DNA of 10,120 nucleotides from Marmoricola sp. (GTDB lineage Bacteria > Actinomycetota > Actinomycetes > Propionibacteriales > Nocardioidaceae), in contig JASLCW010000189.1 in NCBI GenBank assembly GCA_030151765.1, positions 1-10,120 of the forward strand. Direction: 5' to 3'. Of the stretch, positions 1 through 5,844 are shown piece after piece; position 1 is the stretch's first letter; each line of letters starts with the position of its first letter. Under the pieces are notes generated by a model, which was given only the letters and a program-made list of their open reading frames with translations, did not search any database and was not told the DNA's origin. The translations under genes and the position numbers were made by a program.

Positions 1-64
<64 letters not shown>

Positions 65-69
65 CAGAA

Positions 70-107
70 GACGAAGGTCAGGAGGCATCAGTCTCCTGAC
101 CTTCGTC
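70..107. terminator. Perfect 15-bp hairpin, probable bidirectional terminator
   Basis: The arm at 70-84 (GACGAAGGTCAGGAG) is the exact reverse complement of 93-107, with an 8-base loop. It begins six bases after the tRNA-Lys 3' end and lies 39 bases beyond the stop of the convergent gene at 146-1468, so it can serve both. There is no clear T-run on either side, which is common for actinobacterial terminators. Confidence 0.75.
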
Positions 108-145
108 CGTTTCAGGCCCCTTCGCGGGACCCTACGTGCTGTGAT

Positions 146-1468
146 CTACCGCACCCGGACCCGAGCGATGGCGCTGCTCGATCCCTCGGCGACGGGGCTG
201 CCTGCATAGACGGCACGGAGACGGTGCATCCCCGCCTTGCCCAGGCTCACCTTGGCGATCGCCGTGCCGCCGGTCAGCTTCAGGGTGCGCAGCCGCTTCG
301 CGCCGTCGTACAAGGCGACGGCGCCGGTGGGCGTCACGCCGGTGGCGCTCACTCGGATGCGGACGGAGACGGCGTGCTTGCGCGCGGCCTTCTTCGGCGC
401 GCTCAGGCGGGTGGCGGAGACAGCCTTGCGGACCTCGACCGTCACCGGGGTGCCGACGGTCCAGCTCGTGCGTCCCGAGGCGAGGTAGCGGCCGACGAGC
501 TGGTGCGTCCCGATACCGAGTCCGGCGAGAGAGATGGTCGCGTGACCGCCGGCGAGGTCACCGGCGGCGACGGGCGAGCCGCCCTCCTCCAGTACGACGA
601 CACCGTCTCCCGGGCCGGTCACCGTCACCGTGGCCGCGAGGGCAGCGCCGTACCGGGCCGACGCCGGAGTCTGCACCGAAACCGTCGGCGCGACGAGCGC
701 CGCCTCGTTGGTGGTCTCGTTGGCGGCGAGCTCGTAGAAGCCCCACGGCGGGCTGGCGTTGACGAAGCGGCCCGGCTTGCAGTCCGCGACGAAGCTGGCC
801 AGGCGGTGCGTGGGATTGGTCGCCGAGAGGGTGTGCCGCCCCTCGGGGACGCCCTTCCAGACGATGCCTCCGTCGCTCGACGTACCGGCCTGGTTCGGGT
901 CGGGAAGAACGCTCGAATTGAAGTACATCGGGGCGGCGGGTCCGGCGTTCGTCGCCAACGACCCCGCGACACCGTGCGGGTGGAATTCGTGGAAGTCGTC
1001 GAAGTTCGAGTAGCCCCGGCCCTTCAACTGATACGCCGTCGTCACGATCGCGCAGTCGACCAGATTGCCCTGATCGTCGAGCTGGGCTCCGGCGTACTGC
1101 GCCATCGCCGCGAAGATCGGATTCGCCGGCATCTGGAAGTTGACCTGGGTGAGGTCCGCACCCGAGGTGTGGAAGGTCTGCGTGTAGGTCTCGTGGTACC
1201 CGGCTGCCACCGCGTGCAAGGTGATGTCGCGGTCGTCCGGCACCTCGATGGAGTAGGCGCCGTTGTCGCCGGCGGTGACGCTCAGGCCGGGGATCTGGTC
1301 GACCGAGATCACCGCGCCCGGAAGGCGGTCGTTGTTGCCCGCGAAGATGAAGGCATAGGCATTGCCGGAGATGGTGACCGTGTCCGGCGGTGCCGCGAAC
1401 GCAGGTACGGCGATCGCCGCCGCAACGGCGCCCCCGACCGTCGCGGCGAGCAGGCGTGAAGGCCTCAT
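146..1468 (-). CDS. Secreted protein with carboxypeptidase-regulatory-like region and two Ig-like (Big_3-type) repeats
   Basis: 440 aa, exported, function not recognised. Residues 1-25 form a Sec signal peptide: Arg at 2 and 5, a hydrophobic Ala/Val core, and a likely cut after A-F-A at 25. Residues about 30-115 look like a carboxypeptidase regulatory-like beta-sandwich (PGAVISV, then G-AYSIEVPD, then V-AAGYHE). Residues about 120-245 are a less familiar segment with a His-rich stretch (HEFHPHG, 160-166) and aromatic patches. The only two cysteines, C139 and C230, flank it and could form a disulfide. Residues 262-346 and 350-440 are two Ig-like repeats resembling bacterial Ig 'Big_3_5' domains, and the last is Lys/Arg-rich. 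There is no LPXTG, membrane anchor or catalytic motif, so it is probably released or wall-associated by charge. ATG at 1466-1468 is preceded by GAGGGAGA six bases upstream. It is monocistronic. A binding or structural role is inference from the folds. Confidence 0.8.
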   Translation of the reverse strand: MRPSRLLAATVGGAVAAAIAVPAFAAPPDTVTISGNAYAFIFAGNNDRLPGAVISVDQIPGLSVTAGDNGAYSIEVPDDRDITLHAVAAGYHETYTQTFHTSGADLTQVNFQMPANPIFAAMAQYAGAQLDDQGNLVDCAIVTTAYQLKGRGYSNFDDFHEFHPHGVAGSLATNAGPAAPMYFNSSVLPDPNQAGTSSDGGIVWKGVPEGRHTLSATNPTHRLASFVADCKPGRFVNASPPWGFYELAANETTNEAALVAPTVSVQTPASARYGAALAATVTVTGPGDGVVVLEEGGSPVAAGDLAGGHATISLAGLGIGTHQLVGRYLASGRTSWTVGTPVTVEVRKAVSATRLSAPKKAARKHAVSVRIRVSATGVTPTGAVALYDGAKRLRTLKLTGGTAIAKVSLGKAGMHRLRAVYAGSPVAEGSSSAIARVRVR

Positions 1469-1474
1469 GGGCTG

Positions 1475-1482
1475 TCTCCCTC
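1475..1482 (-). promoter_or_regulatory. Ribosome binding site of the secreted Ig-like protein gene
   Basis: The minus strand reads GAGGGAGA, ending six bases before ATG at 1468. It is the best Shine-Dalgarno match among the single-gene units here and fixes the start in front of a clean signal peptide. Confidence 0.7.
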
Positions 1483-1494
1483 ATTAATCCGAGA

Positions 1495-1522
1495 ATCGTA
1501 TGTTCCGCAGAGCGTAGAACAT
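1495..1522 (-). promoter_or_regulatory. Candidate promoter -10 box with an adjoining inverted repeat (possible operator)
   Basis: On the minus strand TACGAT (1500-1495) fits TANNNT and would give a leader of roughly 20 bases that includes the Shine-Dalgarno site. The -35 is unclear. Directly upstream, sharing position 1500 with the -10 box, is the inverted repeat ATGTTC (1500-1505) and GAACAT (1517-1522). Its 11-base spacer puts the half-site centres 17 bp apart, a spacing typical of dimeric repressor operators. The repeat is seen; its use as an operator is inferred. Confidence 0.4.
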
Positions 1523-1535
1523 GACGCATGCCCGG

Positions 1536-1559
1536 TGAGGCAATTTGGCGCGAGCCTCA
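1536..1559 (-). terminator. Weak hairpin at the end of the DUF1697 gene
   Basis: TGAGGC (1536-1541) pairs with GCCTCA (1554-1559) across a 12-base loop, and the stop codon lies in the stem. Only six base pairs are formed. It is the only candidate terminator between this operon and the gene that follows on the same strand. Confidence 0.25.
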
Positions 1560-2084
1560 GCCGAATGCCTTCTCGGCGGCCCTGACCAGGCGCTGGATCG
1601 TGCCGAGGGTCCGGGAGGTCACCGGAACCCCGAGCAGGTCCTCCAGGAAGGCGGTGGGATCGCCCACACTCGAGCCCTGGACGCGGGACAGGCTCGCCGC
1701 GACTCCCGGCTCCAGTCGCAACACCTCGAGCATGCGATTGCGGTTGAAGAGCGGGAGCTCGACCTCCGGCAGCCTCGGTACGTCGTACAGGGAGATCATC
1801 GTGCGATAGACATCATCGGGAACGGCCGACTCGTCCACGAGCTCGATGGCGGCCACGAGCTCGGGCAGGGTGCGGACGACGTACTCGTGATGGAAGCCGA
1901 GCGCCGCCAGGGCCTTCGTGGCCTCACGCAGCGTCTTCACCGGAGCCCCGGAGAAGATCACGGTGCCATTGCCCTGGAAGGCGCGGGCGACCTCGGGCCC
2001 GCCGAAGGCCTCGACGAGCTGAGCGCCCGTGGGACTGCCACGGTGGCCGTGGTTGAGATTGCGGAAGAAGGCGACCCGGGTCAT
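1557..2084 (-). CDS. DUF1697 family protein
   Basis: 175 aa, soluble, no known activity. It follows the DUF1697 pattern. The start MTRVAFFRNLNHGH matches the family's 'RGINVGG' opening, but the usual R-G-I-N-V-G-G is diverged to R-N-L-N-H-G-H. FQGNGTVIFSG matches the family's 'I-x-SGNVVF'. GFHHEYVVRTLPELVAAI matches the middle 'VVVRTxxEL'. VTSRTLGTIQRLV near the C-terminus matches 'xTxRNWxTVxKL'. ATG at 2082-2084 is chosen although the frame is open for 52 codons further upstream, because that extension is low-complexity Ser/Arg sequence overlapping the cpn10-like gene. The gene starts 16 bases after the stop of the cpn10-like gene and is probably co-transcribed with it. The Shine-Dalgarno site is weak (GGCGGA, close to the ATG). 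The family is often single-copy and its role is unknown. Confidence 0.72.
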   Translation of the reverse strand: MTRVAFFRNLNHGHRGSPTGAQLVEAFGGPEVARAFQGNGTVIFSGAPVKTLREATKALAALGFHHEYVVRTLPELVAAIELVDESAVPDDVYRTMISLYDVPRLPEVELPLFNRNRMLEVLRLEPGVAASLSRVQGSSVGDPTAFLEDLLGVPVTSRTLGTIQRLVRAAEKAFG

Positions 2085-2100
2085 CGATCCGCCAGGGATG

Positions 2101-2448
2101 TCAGAGATAGAGACCGGTCTGGGCATCGCCCAGCCGGTCGGCGGCAACGGCGTGGATGTCGCGCTCGCGGACGACGACGTACAGCTCGCCCTGCACCTCG
2201 ACCTCGGCCTTGTCCTCCGGGTCGAAGAGGACTCGGTCACCGACCTCGACGGTCCGGACGTGGGAACCGGTGCTGACGACGCGATACCAGGCGAGGCGCT
2301 TGCCGCCCATCGCGGCGGTGGCGGGGATCAGGATGCCGCCGGAGGAGCGGCGCTCCCCCTCCTCGCTCTCGACCGCGACGAGGACGCGGTCGTGGAGCAT
2401 CTTGATCGGCGTGTGCCTTTCCGCCGATGTCGATTGGGCTGAGGCCAC
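2101..2448 (-). CDS. GroES/cpn10-like co-chaperonin paralogue
   Basis: 115 aa. Cpn10 proteins form a heptameric lid on the GroEL ring. Cpn10 features are I-K-M-L-H-D-R-V-L-V at 15-24 (family 'I-K-P-L-x-D-R-V'), a mobile-loop region ending in S-S-G-G-I-L-I-P (35-42), V-G-D-R-V-L-F (69-75) and a closing V-R-E-R-D-I-H-A-V. It departs from classical GroES in the centre. The Gly-rich roof turn (usually 'VGPG') is replaced by the region around W54-Y55-R56-V-V-S-T-G61. It also has N-terminal (about 14 aa) and C-terminal (about 12 aa) extensions beyond the usual 95-100 aa. No groEL is next to it. The start is GTG at 2446-2448, two bases after the stop of the DUF3618 gene, so translation is probably coupled; no good Shine-Dalgarno site is visible. 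The only other in-frame start, ATG codon 17, would cut into the first strand. Whether it caps a GroEL ring or does another job is not visible in the sequence. Confidence 0.8.
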   Translation of the reverse strand: MASAQSTSAERHTPIKMLHDRVLVAVESEEGERRSSGGILIPATAAMGGKRLAWYRVVSTGSHVRTVEVGDRVLFDPEDKAEVEVQGELYVVVRERDIHAVAADRLGDAQTGLYL

Positions 2449-2450
2449 CG

Positions 2451-2699
2451 TCAGCGCACAGCCTTGCGGATCAGCTTGAGTACGACGACCACCCCGACGA
2501 CACCGCCGACGACCTTGGCGATGTTGTCCGTGCGCGGCGCGCCCGAGGCATCCACGAAGAAGGCCTTGACCGCGTTGACCTCACGCGTGGCGATCGTCTT
2601 GGGGTTGGCGCGATAGGCCAGCTCGTCGATGGTCGCGGCCAGCCGCTCGCGGGTGGCTTCCATCTCCTGCTCGATGGCGCTGAACTGCTTGTCGCCCAC
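2451..2699 (-). CDS. DUF3618 family small membrane protein
   Basis: 82 aa. Residues 8-27 carry the DUF3618 signature: a charged helix I-E-Q-E-M-E-A-T-R-E-R-L-A-A-T-I-D-E-L, close to the family's 'I-E-x-T-R-x-x-L-x-x-T-V-D-x-L'. Residues 60-77 form one hydrophobic helix rich in Val/Gly (AKVVGGVVGVVVVLKLI), followed by a basic tail (R78, K79, R82) that should stay in the cytoplasm. There is no signal peptide. The start is set at GTG 2697-2699 because AGGAG (2709-2705) sits five bases before it. The GTG two codons upstream (2703-2705) directly abuts or overlaps that site. It is first gene of the operon with the cpn10-like and DUF1697 genes and is divergent from bcp, a pairing I recall as frequent in actinobacteria. 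Function unknown; probably envelope-associated. Confidence 0.82.
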   Translation of the reverse strand: MGDKQFSAIEQEMEATRERLAATIDELAYRANPKTIATREVNAVKAFFVDASGAPRTDNIAKVVGGVVGVVVVLKLIRKAVR

Positions 2700-2704
2700 G
2701 ATCA

Positions 2705-2709
2705 CTCCT
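2705..2709 (-). promoter_or_regulatory. Ribosome binding site deciding the DUF3618 start
   Basis: AGGAG on the minus strand lies five bases from GTG at 2697-2699 and directly abuts the alternative GTG at 2703-2705. This spacing favours the shorter 82-aa product. Confidence 0.65.
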
Positions 2710-2759
2710 CGACTCGCTTGGTGTGGTCACGCATCCGGCCGGTGCGATTTCTCCGCCGA

Positions 2760-2769
2760 ACGTTACCGT
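2760..2769. promoter_or_regulatory. Candidate overlapping divergent -10 boxes (bcp / DUF3618 operon)
   Basis: On the plus strand TACCGT (2764-2769) fits TANNNT and ends six bases before the bcp ATG, which suits leaderless transcription, and bcp has no Shine-Dalgarno site. On the minus strand TAACGT (2765-2760) also fits and could serve the DUF3618 operon. The two boxes share two base pairs, so RNA polymerase could not use both at once. No convincing -35 is seen on either side. Confidence 0.4.
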
Positions 2770-2775
2770 GTGCAC

Positions 2776-3243
2776 ATGACCCGTCTCTCCCCCGGTGACC
2801 AGGCCCCCGACTTCACCCTCGCGACCGACGACGGTGGCTCGGTCAGCCTCAAGGACCTGCGCGGCCGCAAGGTGATCGTGTACTTCTACCCGGCCGCGAT
2901 GACGCCCGGCTGCACCAAGCAGGCCTGCGATTTCACCGACTCCCTCGACTCGCTGCGCGGCGCCGGCTACGAGGTCGTCGGCATCTCCCCCGACGCACCT
3001 TCGAAGCTTGCCAAGTTCCGCGAGCGCGACCACCTCACCATCACCCTCGCCTCCGACCCCGAGAAGAACACCCTCGAGGCCTACGGCGCCTTCGGTGAGA
3101 AGAAGCTCTACGGCAAGGTCGTCCAGGGCGTCATCCGCTCCACGATCGTGATCGGCGAGGACGGCAAGGTCGAGCTGGCGCAGTACAACGTGAAGGCCAC
3201 CGGCCACGTCGCCAAGCTCCGCCGCGACCTCGGCCTGGACTAG
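2776..3243 (+). CDS. bcp: Thioredoxin-dependent thiol peroxidase (Bcp/PrxQ)
   Basis: 155 aa, cytoplasmic peroxiredoxin of the Bcp/PrxQ group that reduces hydrogen peroxide and organic hydroperoxides using thioredoxin. The thioredoxin fold starts at P-G-D-Q-A-P-D-F-T-L (6-15). The active-site run is Y-F-Y-P-A-A-M-T-P-G-C-T-K-Q-A-C, with P39, T43 and peroxidatic C46. C51, five residues on, is the resolving cysteine in the atypical 2-Cys arrangement of this family. The conserved arginine is R121 in G-V-I-R-S-T. Length matches the usual 150-160 aa. The frame is open far upstream, but ATG at 2776-2778 starts the canonical N-terminus and follows a TANNNT box by six bases. It is divergent from the DUF3618 operon and ends in a hairpin that begins at its stop codon. 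Confidence 0.95.
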   Translation: MTRLSPGDQAPDFTLATDDGGSVSLKDLRGRKVIVYFYPAAMTPGCTKQACDFTDSLDSLRGAGYEVVGISPDAPSKLAKFRERDHLTITLASDPEKNTLEAYGAFGEKKLYGKVVQGVIRSTIVIGEDGKVELAQYNVKATGHVAKLRRDLGLD

Positions 3244-3245
3244 TC

Positions 3246-3296
3246 GAGTTGAGTGCTGAGGTGGTCGTATCCACCGCCGAGCCGAGCACTCAACTC
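3246..3296 (+). terminator. Long hairpin after bcp, probable terminator
   Basis: GAGTTGAGTGCT (3246-3257) is the exact reverse complement of 3285-3296. An inner helix GGTGG (3260-3264) pairs with CCACC (3271-3275). The structure begins three bases after the TAG stop. No T-run follows. It separates bcp from tRNA-Leu, 17 bases downstream. Confidence 0.65.
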
Positions 3297-3313
3297 CTCT
3301 ACGCTGAGCGCGA

Positions 3314-3395
3314 GCCGAAGTGGTGGAACAGGCAGACACGCAGAACTTAGGATTCTGTGCCTTCGGGCGTGGGGGTTCAAGTCCCCCCTTCGGCA
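3314..3395 (+). tRNA. tRNA-Leu (anticodon TAG)
   Basis: Complete 82-base class II tRNA. Acceptor GCCGAAG (3314-3320) pairs with CTTCGGC (3388-3394), with discriminator A3395. Anticodon stem CAGAA (3341-3345) pairs with TTCTG around loop CTTAGGA, with anticodon TAG at 3348-3350. A variable arm with a short GCC/GGC helix follows, then T-arm GGGGG/CCCCC with loop TTCAAGT. CCA is not encoded. It decodes CUA and, by wobble, other CUN leucine codons. Confidence 0.97.
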
Positions 3396-3406
3396 CCGAG
3401 CAAGGG

Positions 3407-3439
3407 CCGTTGAGATCCGACGGAGTCGGAGCTCAACGG
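3407..3439 (+). terminator. Hairpin downstream of tRNA-Leu, candidate terminator
   Basis: CCGTTGAG (3407-3414) pairs with CTCAACGG (3432-3439). After one A/G mismatch, TCCGAC (3416-3421) pairs with GTCGGA (3425-3430) around loop GGA. It starts 12 bases after the tRNA end. Its right part belongs to the first 81-bp repeat. The second repeat copy keeps only the inner 6-bp helix, so the full hairpin is unique to the copy next to the tRNA. Confidence 0.5.
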
Positions 3440-3494
3440 GCGTTGCGATGCCGCGCAGCACGGCGAAGCCGGGCAAGCGGACCGATCAGGTGCG
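3414..3494. repeat. 81-bp direct repeat, copy 1
   Basis: It starts GATCCGACGGAGTCGG. Position-by-position comparison with 3495-3575 gives five mismatches in 81, with no gaps. It contains the inner hairpin TCCGAC-GGA-GTCGGA and lies wholly between tRNA-Leu and rdgB. Upstream flank 3396-3404 (CCGAGCAAG) also matches an internal part of copy 2, so a decayed fragment of a further copy may touch the tRNA. Confidence 0.9.
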
Positions 3495-3575
3495 GATCCG
3501 ACGGAGTCGGAGCTCAACGGGCATTGCGAAGCCGCGCAGCACGGCGAAGCCGAGCAAGCGGACCGGTCATGTGCG
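3495..3575. repeat. 81-bp direct repeat, copy 2
   Basis: Directly abuts copy 1 with 76 of 81 positions identical by eye. The 13-mer GCGGACCGATCAG from copy 1 (3477-3489) occurs again just after copy 2 at 3573-3585 and covers the rdgB stop codon, so the repeated material runs into the gene's end. 81 is a multiple of three and the plus-strand frame stays open through both copies, but neither a start signal nor a protein family supports coding. Confidence 0.9.
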
Positions 3576-3581
3576 GACCGA

Positions 3582-4209
3582 TCAGCTCAGCGCGGCGACC
3601 ACCTGCGGGGCGATCTCCCGCAGCGCGCGGCCGCGGTGCGAGATCGCGTCCTTCTCGACGGGCGTGAGCTCGGCGGAGGTGCGTCCGTCGGGAGTGTCGT
3701 CGGCGACGAAGAGGCCGTCGTAGCCGAAGCCGCCGTCGCCGCGGCGCTCGCGGATCACCCGACCGGCCATCACGCCGTCCACGGTCAGCTCGCCGCCGGC
3801 GTGGACGAGGGCGATGGTGCAGCGGAACTGCGCCGTACGCCGCTCCTCCGGTACGTCGTCGAGCTGGTCGAGCAGCAGCGTGTTGTTCCGCTCATCTGCC
3901 CCCTCCTTCGAGCCCCGCGGCTTGCCGGACCAGCGTGCGGAGAGCACCCCGGGCATGCCGTTCAGGGCGTCGACGCAGAGGCCGCTGTCGTCGGCGAGTG
4001 CGGGCAGACCGGTCGCCGCGAAACCCGCCCGTGCCTTCAGCAGGGCATTGCCCGCGAAGCTGGGCTGGTCCTCGACCGGCTCGTCGTACGGCGTCACGTC
4101 GTCGAGGCCGAGGACGGTGATGCCCGGCAGGTGCTCGGACAGGATCCGCTGCATCTCCGCGAGCTTCTTCGCATTGCGCGAAGCGAGGAAGACCTTGATC
4201 TCTCCGGCC

Positions 4210-4217
<8 letters not shown>
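3582..4217 (-). CDS. rdgB: RdgB/HAM1 non-canonical purine NTP pyrophosphatase
   Basis: 211 aa, cytoplasmic. It hydrolyses ITP, dITP and XTP to monophosphate and pyrophosphate, keeping deaminated purines out of DNA and RNA. Family motifs: L-A-S-R-N-A-K-K at 11-18 (usual 'L-A-T-x-N-x-x-K'), F-x-G-N-A-L-L-K-A (54-62), A-D-D-S-G-L-C-V-D-A-L (75-85), G-V-L-S-A-R-W (90-96), G-F-G-Y-D (163-167) and S-H-R-G-R-A-L (193-199). Length is normal. The start is GTG at 4215-4217, overlapping the last eight bases of rph; AGGTGG six bases upstream inside rph supports it, and the next in-frame ATG would remove the substrate-binding N-terminus. It is translated with rph as an operon. The 3' end runs into the repeated DNA next to tRNA-Leu. 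Confidence 0.96.
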
Positions 4218-4935
<718 letters not shown>

Positions 4936-4942
4936 GGCCCGA

Positions 4943-4972
4943 AGCCTAGTGGGGTGTACAGACAAGGGTCAG
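4943..4972 (-). promoter_or_regulatory. Promoter of rph-rdgB, leaderless type
   Basis: Minus strand: -35-like CTGACC (4972-4967), 18-base spacer, -10 TAGGCT (4948-4943), then seven bases to the rph ATG. Transcription would therefore start at or next to the A of the start codon. The -35 touches the edge of the terminator hairpin of the upstream ABC operon (shared base 4972). Confidence 0.55.
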
Positions 4973-5008
4973 GCCCGGCAAGACCACCCCCGTCGGTCTT
5001 GCCGGGCC
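4972..5008 (-). terminator. Perfect 14-bp hairpin ending the ABC transporter operon
   Basis: GGCCCGGCAAGACC (4972-4985) is the exact reverse complement of 4995-5008, with a 9-base loop. It starts 35 bases after the permease stop on the minus strand and is very G/C-rich. No clear T-run follows. A second small hairpin, GATCCC (5016-5021) with GGGATC (5026-5031), lies between it and the gene. Confidence 0.75.
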
Positions 5009-5043
5009 AGGTTCGGATCCCGCCCGGGATCGGGTACCGCTCC

Positions 5044-5844
5044 CTACTTCACCTCCGCGCGCATGATCCGCACGACGCCGATCGCGAGCGGGAGCACCAG
5101 CCAGATCAGTCCGCTGGTGAGCAGATGGCCCCAGTCGTTGCCGTGCATGCTGGCATCCCCGAGAGGCTGCTGGGCGGCCTGGAAGTCGATCCAGGGACGG
5201 ATCTTCTCGAAGCTGTTCAGCAGGTTGCCGAGGATCGCGAGGATGCCGGGCAGCACGAAGGAGTAGACGAAGAAGAGCACGATCGCGGCCGGGGTGTTGA
5301 GGAAGAGCGCGGCGAGCGCGAATCCGGCCATCATGGCAAGCGCCTGGGTCAGGATGAAGCCGCCGAGGTACTTCACCCCGAGGTCCCAGCTGATCGGGCC
5401 CTGGAGCGCACCGTAGAGCAGGTTCATGACCAGGCCCACGACGAGTCCGAGGACGACGCAGCCGAGGCTGAGCGCCAGGCCGGCGATCGCCTTCGACCAG
5501 ATCACTCGGTCGCGGTGCGGCTCCAGCGTGAAGCTGACCATGCCGGTCCGCTGGCTCCACTCCTGGGTGATCAGCATGATGCCGAGGATCGGCAGGAAGA
5601 TGCTCGACACGTACGCCGTGATCGCGATGAAGCTGCCGTACTGGACATCGCTGATGTCGTTGACGGTGAAGATGATCAGCGCGACCACGTTGGCGATGGC
5701 GACGAGGCCGCCGGTGATGCCCAGCAGCCACTTCCCGGCCCGGGTGTCGACCATCTTGCGGAGTTCGACCTTGACGAGCGTCGACAGCGGGACCCGCGGG
5801 GTCGTCGCGAAGGTCGGCTGCGTTTCGGTGATGGTGGCGGTCAT
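5044..5844 (-). CDS. ABC-2 type transporter permease
   Basis: 266 aa integral membrane subunit of an ABC exporter. A cytoplasmic N-terminus has the basic amphipathic stretch L-V-K-V-E-L-R-K-M-V-D-T-R-A-G-K-W-L-L (23-41), typical of ABC-2 permeases. About six membrane segments follow, near residues 38-60, 70-93, 118-145, 159-183, 185-208 and 241-260. A polar extracytoplasmic loop (about 210-240) precedes the last helix. Q94-E95-W96 with R99-T100-G101 after the second helix resembles the coupling region of this family. ATG at 5842-5844 overlaps the ATPase stop in an ATGA junction, and AAGGAG seven bases upstream supports it. It surely pairs with the ATPase. The substrate cannot be read from the sequence; the divergent two-component system suggests an envelope-active compound or stress. 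Confidence 0.9.
   Translation of the reverse strand: MTATITETQPTFATTPRVPLSTLVKVELRKMVDTRAGKWLLGITGGLVAIANVVALIIFTVNDISDVQYGSFIAITAYVSSIFLPILGIMLITQEWSQRTGMVSFTLEPHRDRVIWSKAIAGLALSLGCVVLGLVVGLVMNLLYGALQGPISWDLGVKYLGGFILTQALAMMAGFALAALFLNTPAAIVLFFVYSFVLPGILAILGNLLNSFEKIRPWIDFQAAQQPLGDASMHGNDWGHLLTSGLIWLVLPLAIGVVRIMRAEVK

Noticed and set aside
224..1459. 411-codon plus-strand open frame opposite the secreted protein gene
   Set aside because: Composition is Arg/Gly/Val-biased with no domain. The minus-strand frame has a signal peptide, Ig repeats and a ribosome binding site.
3414..3575. Possible CRISPR array
   Set aside because: Only two directly abutting 81-bp copies with no spacers, and no cas genes nearby.
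3253..3723. Plus-strand frame encoding a 27-residue repeat (from the 81-bp units)
   Set aside because: The frame runs through the bcp terminator, tRNA-Leu and the rdgB 3' end, has no start signal, and the repeat is better explained as non-coding DNA.
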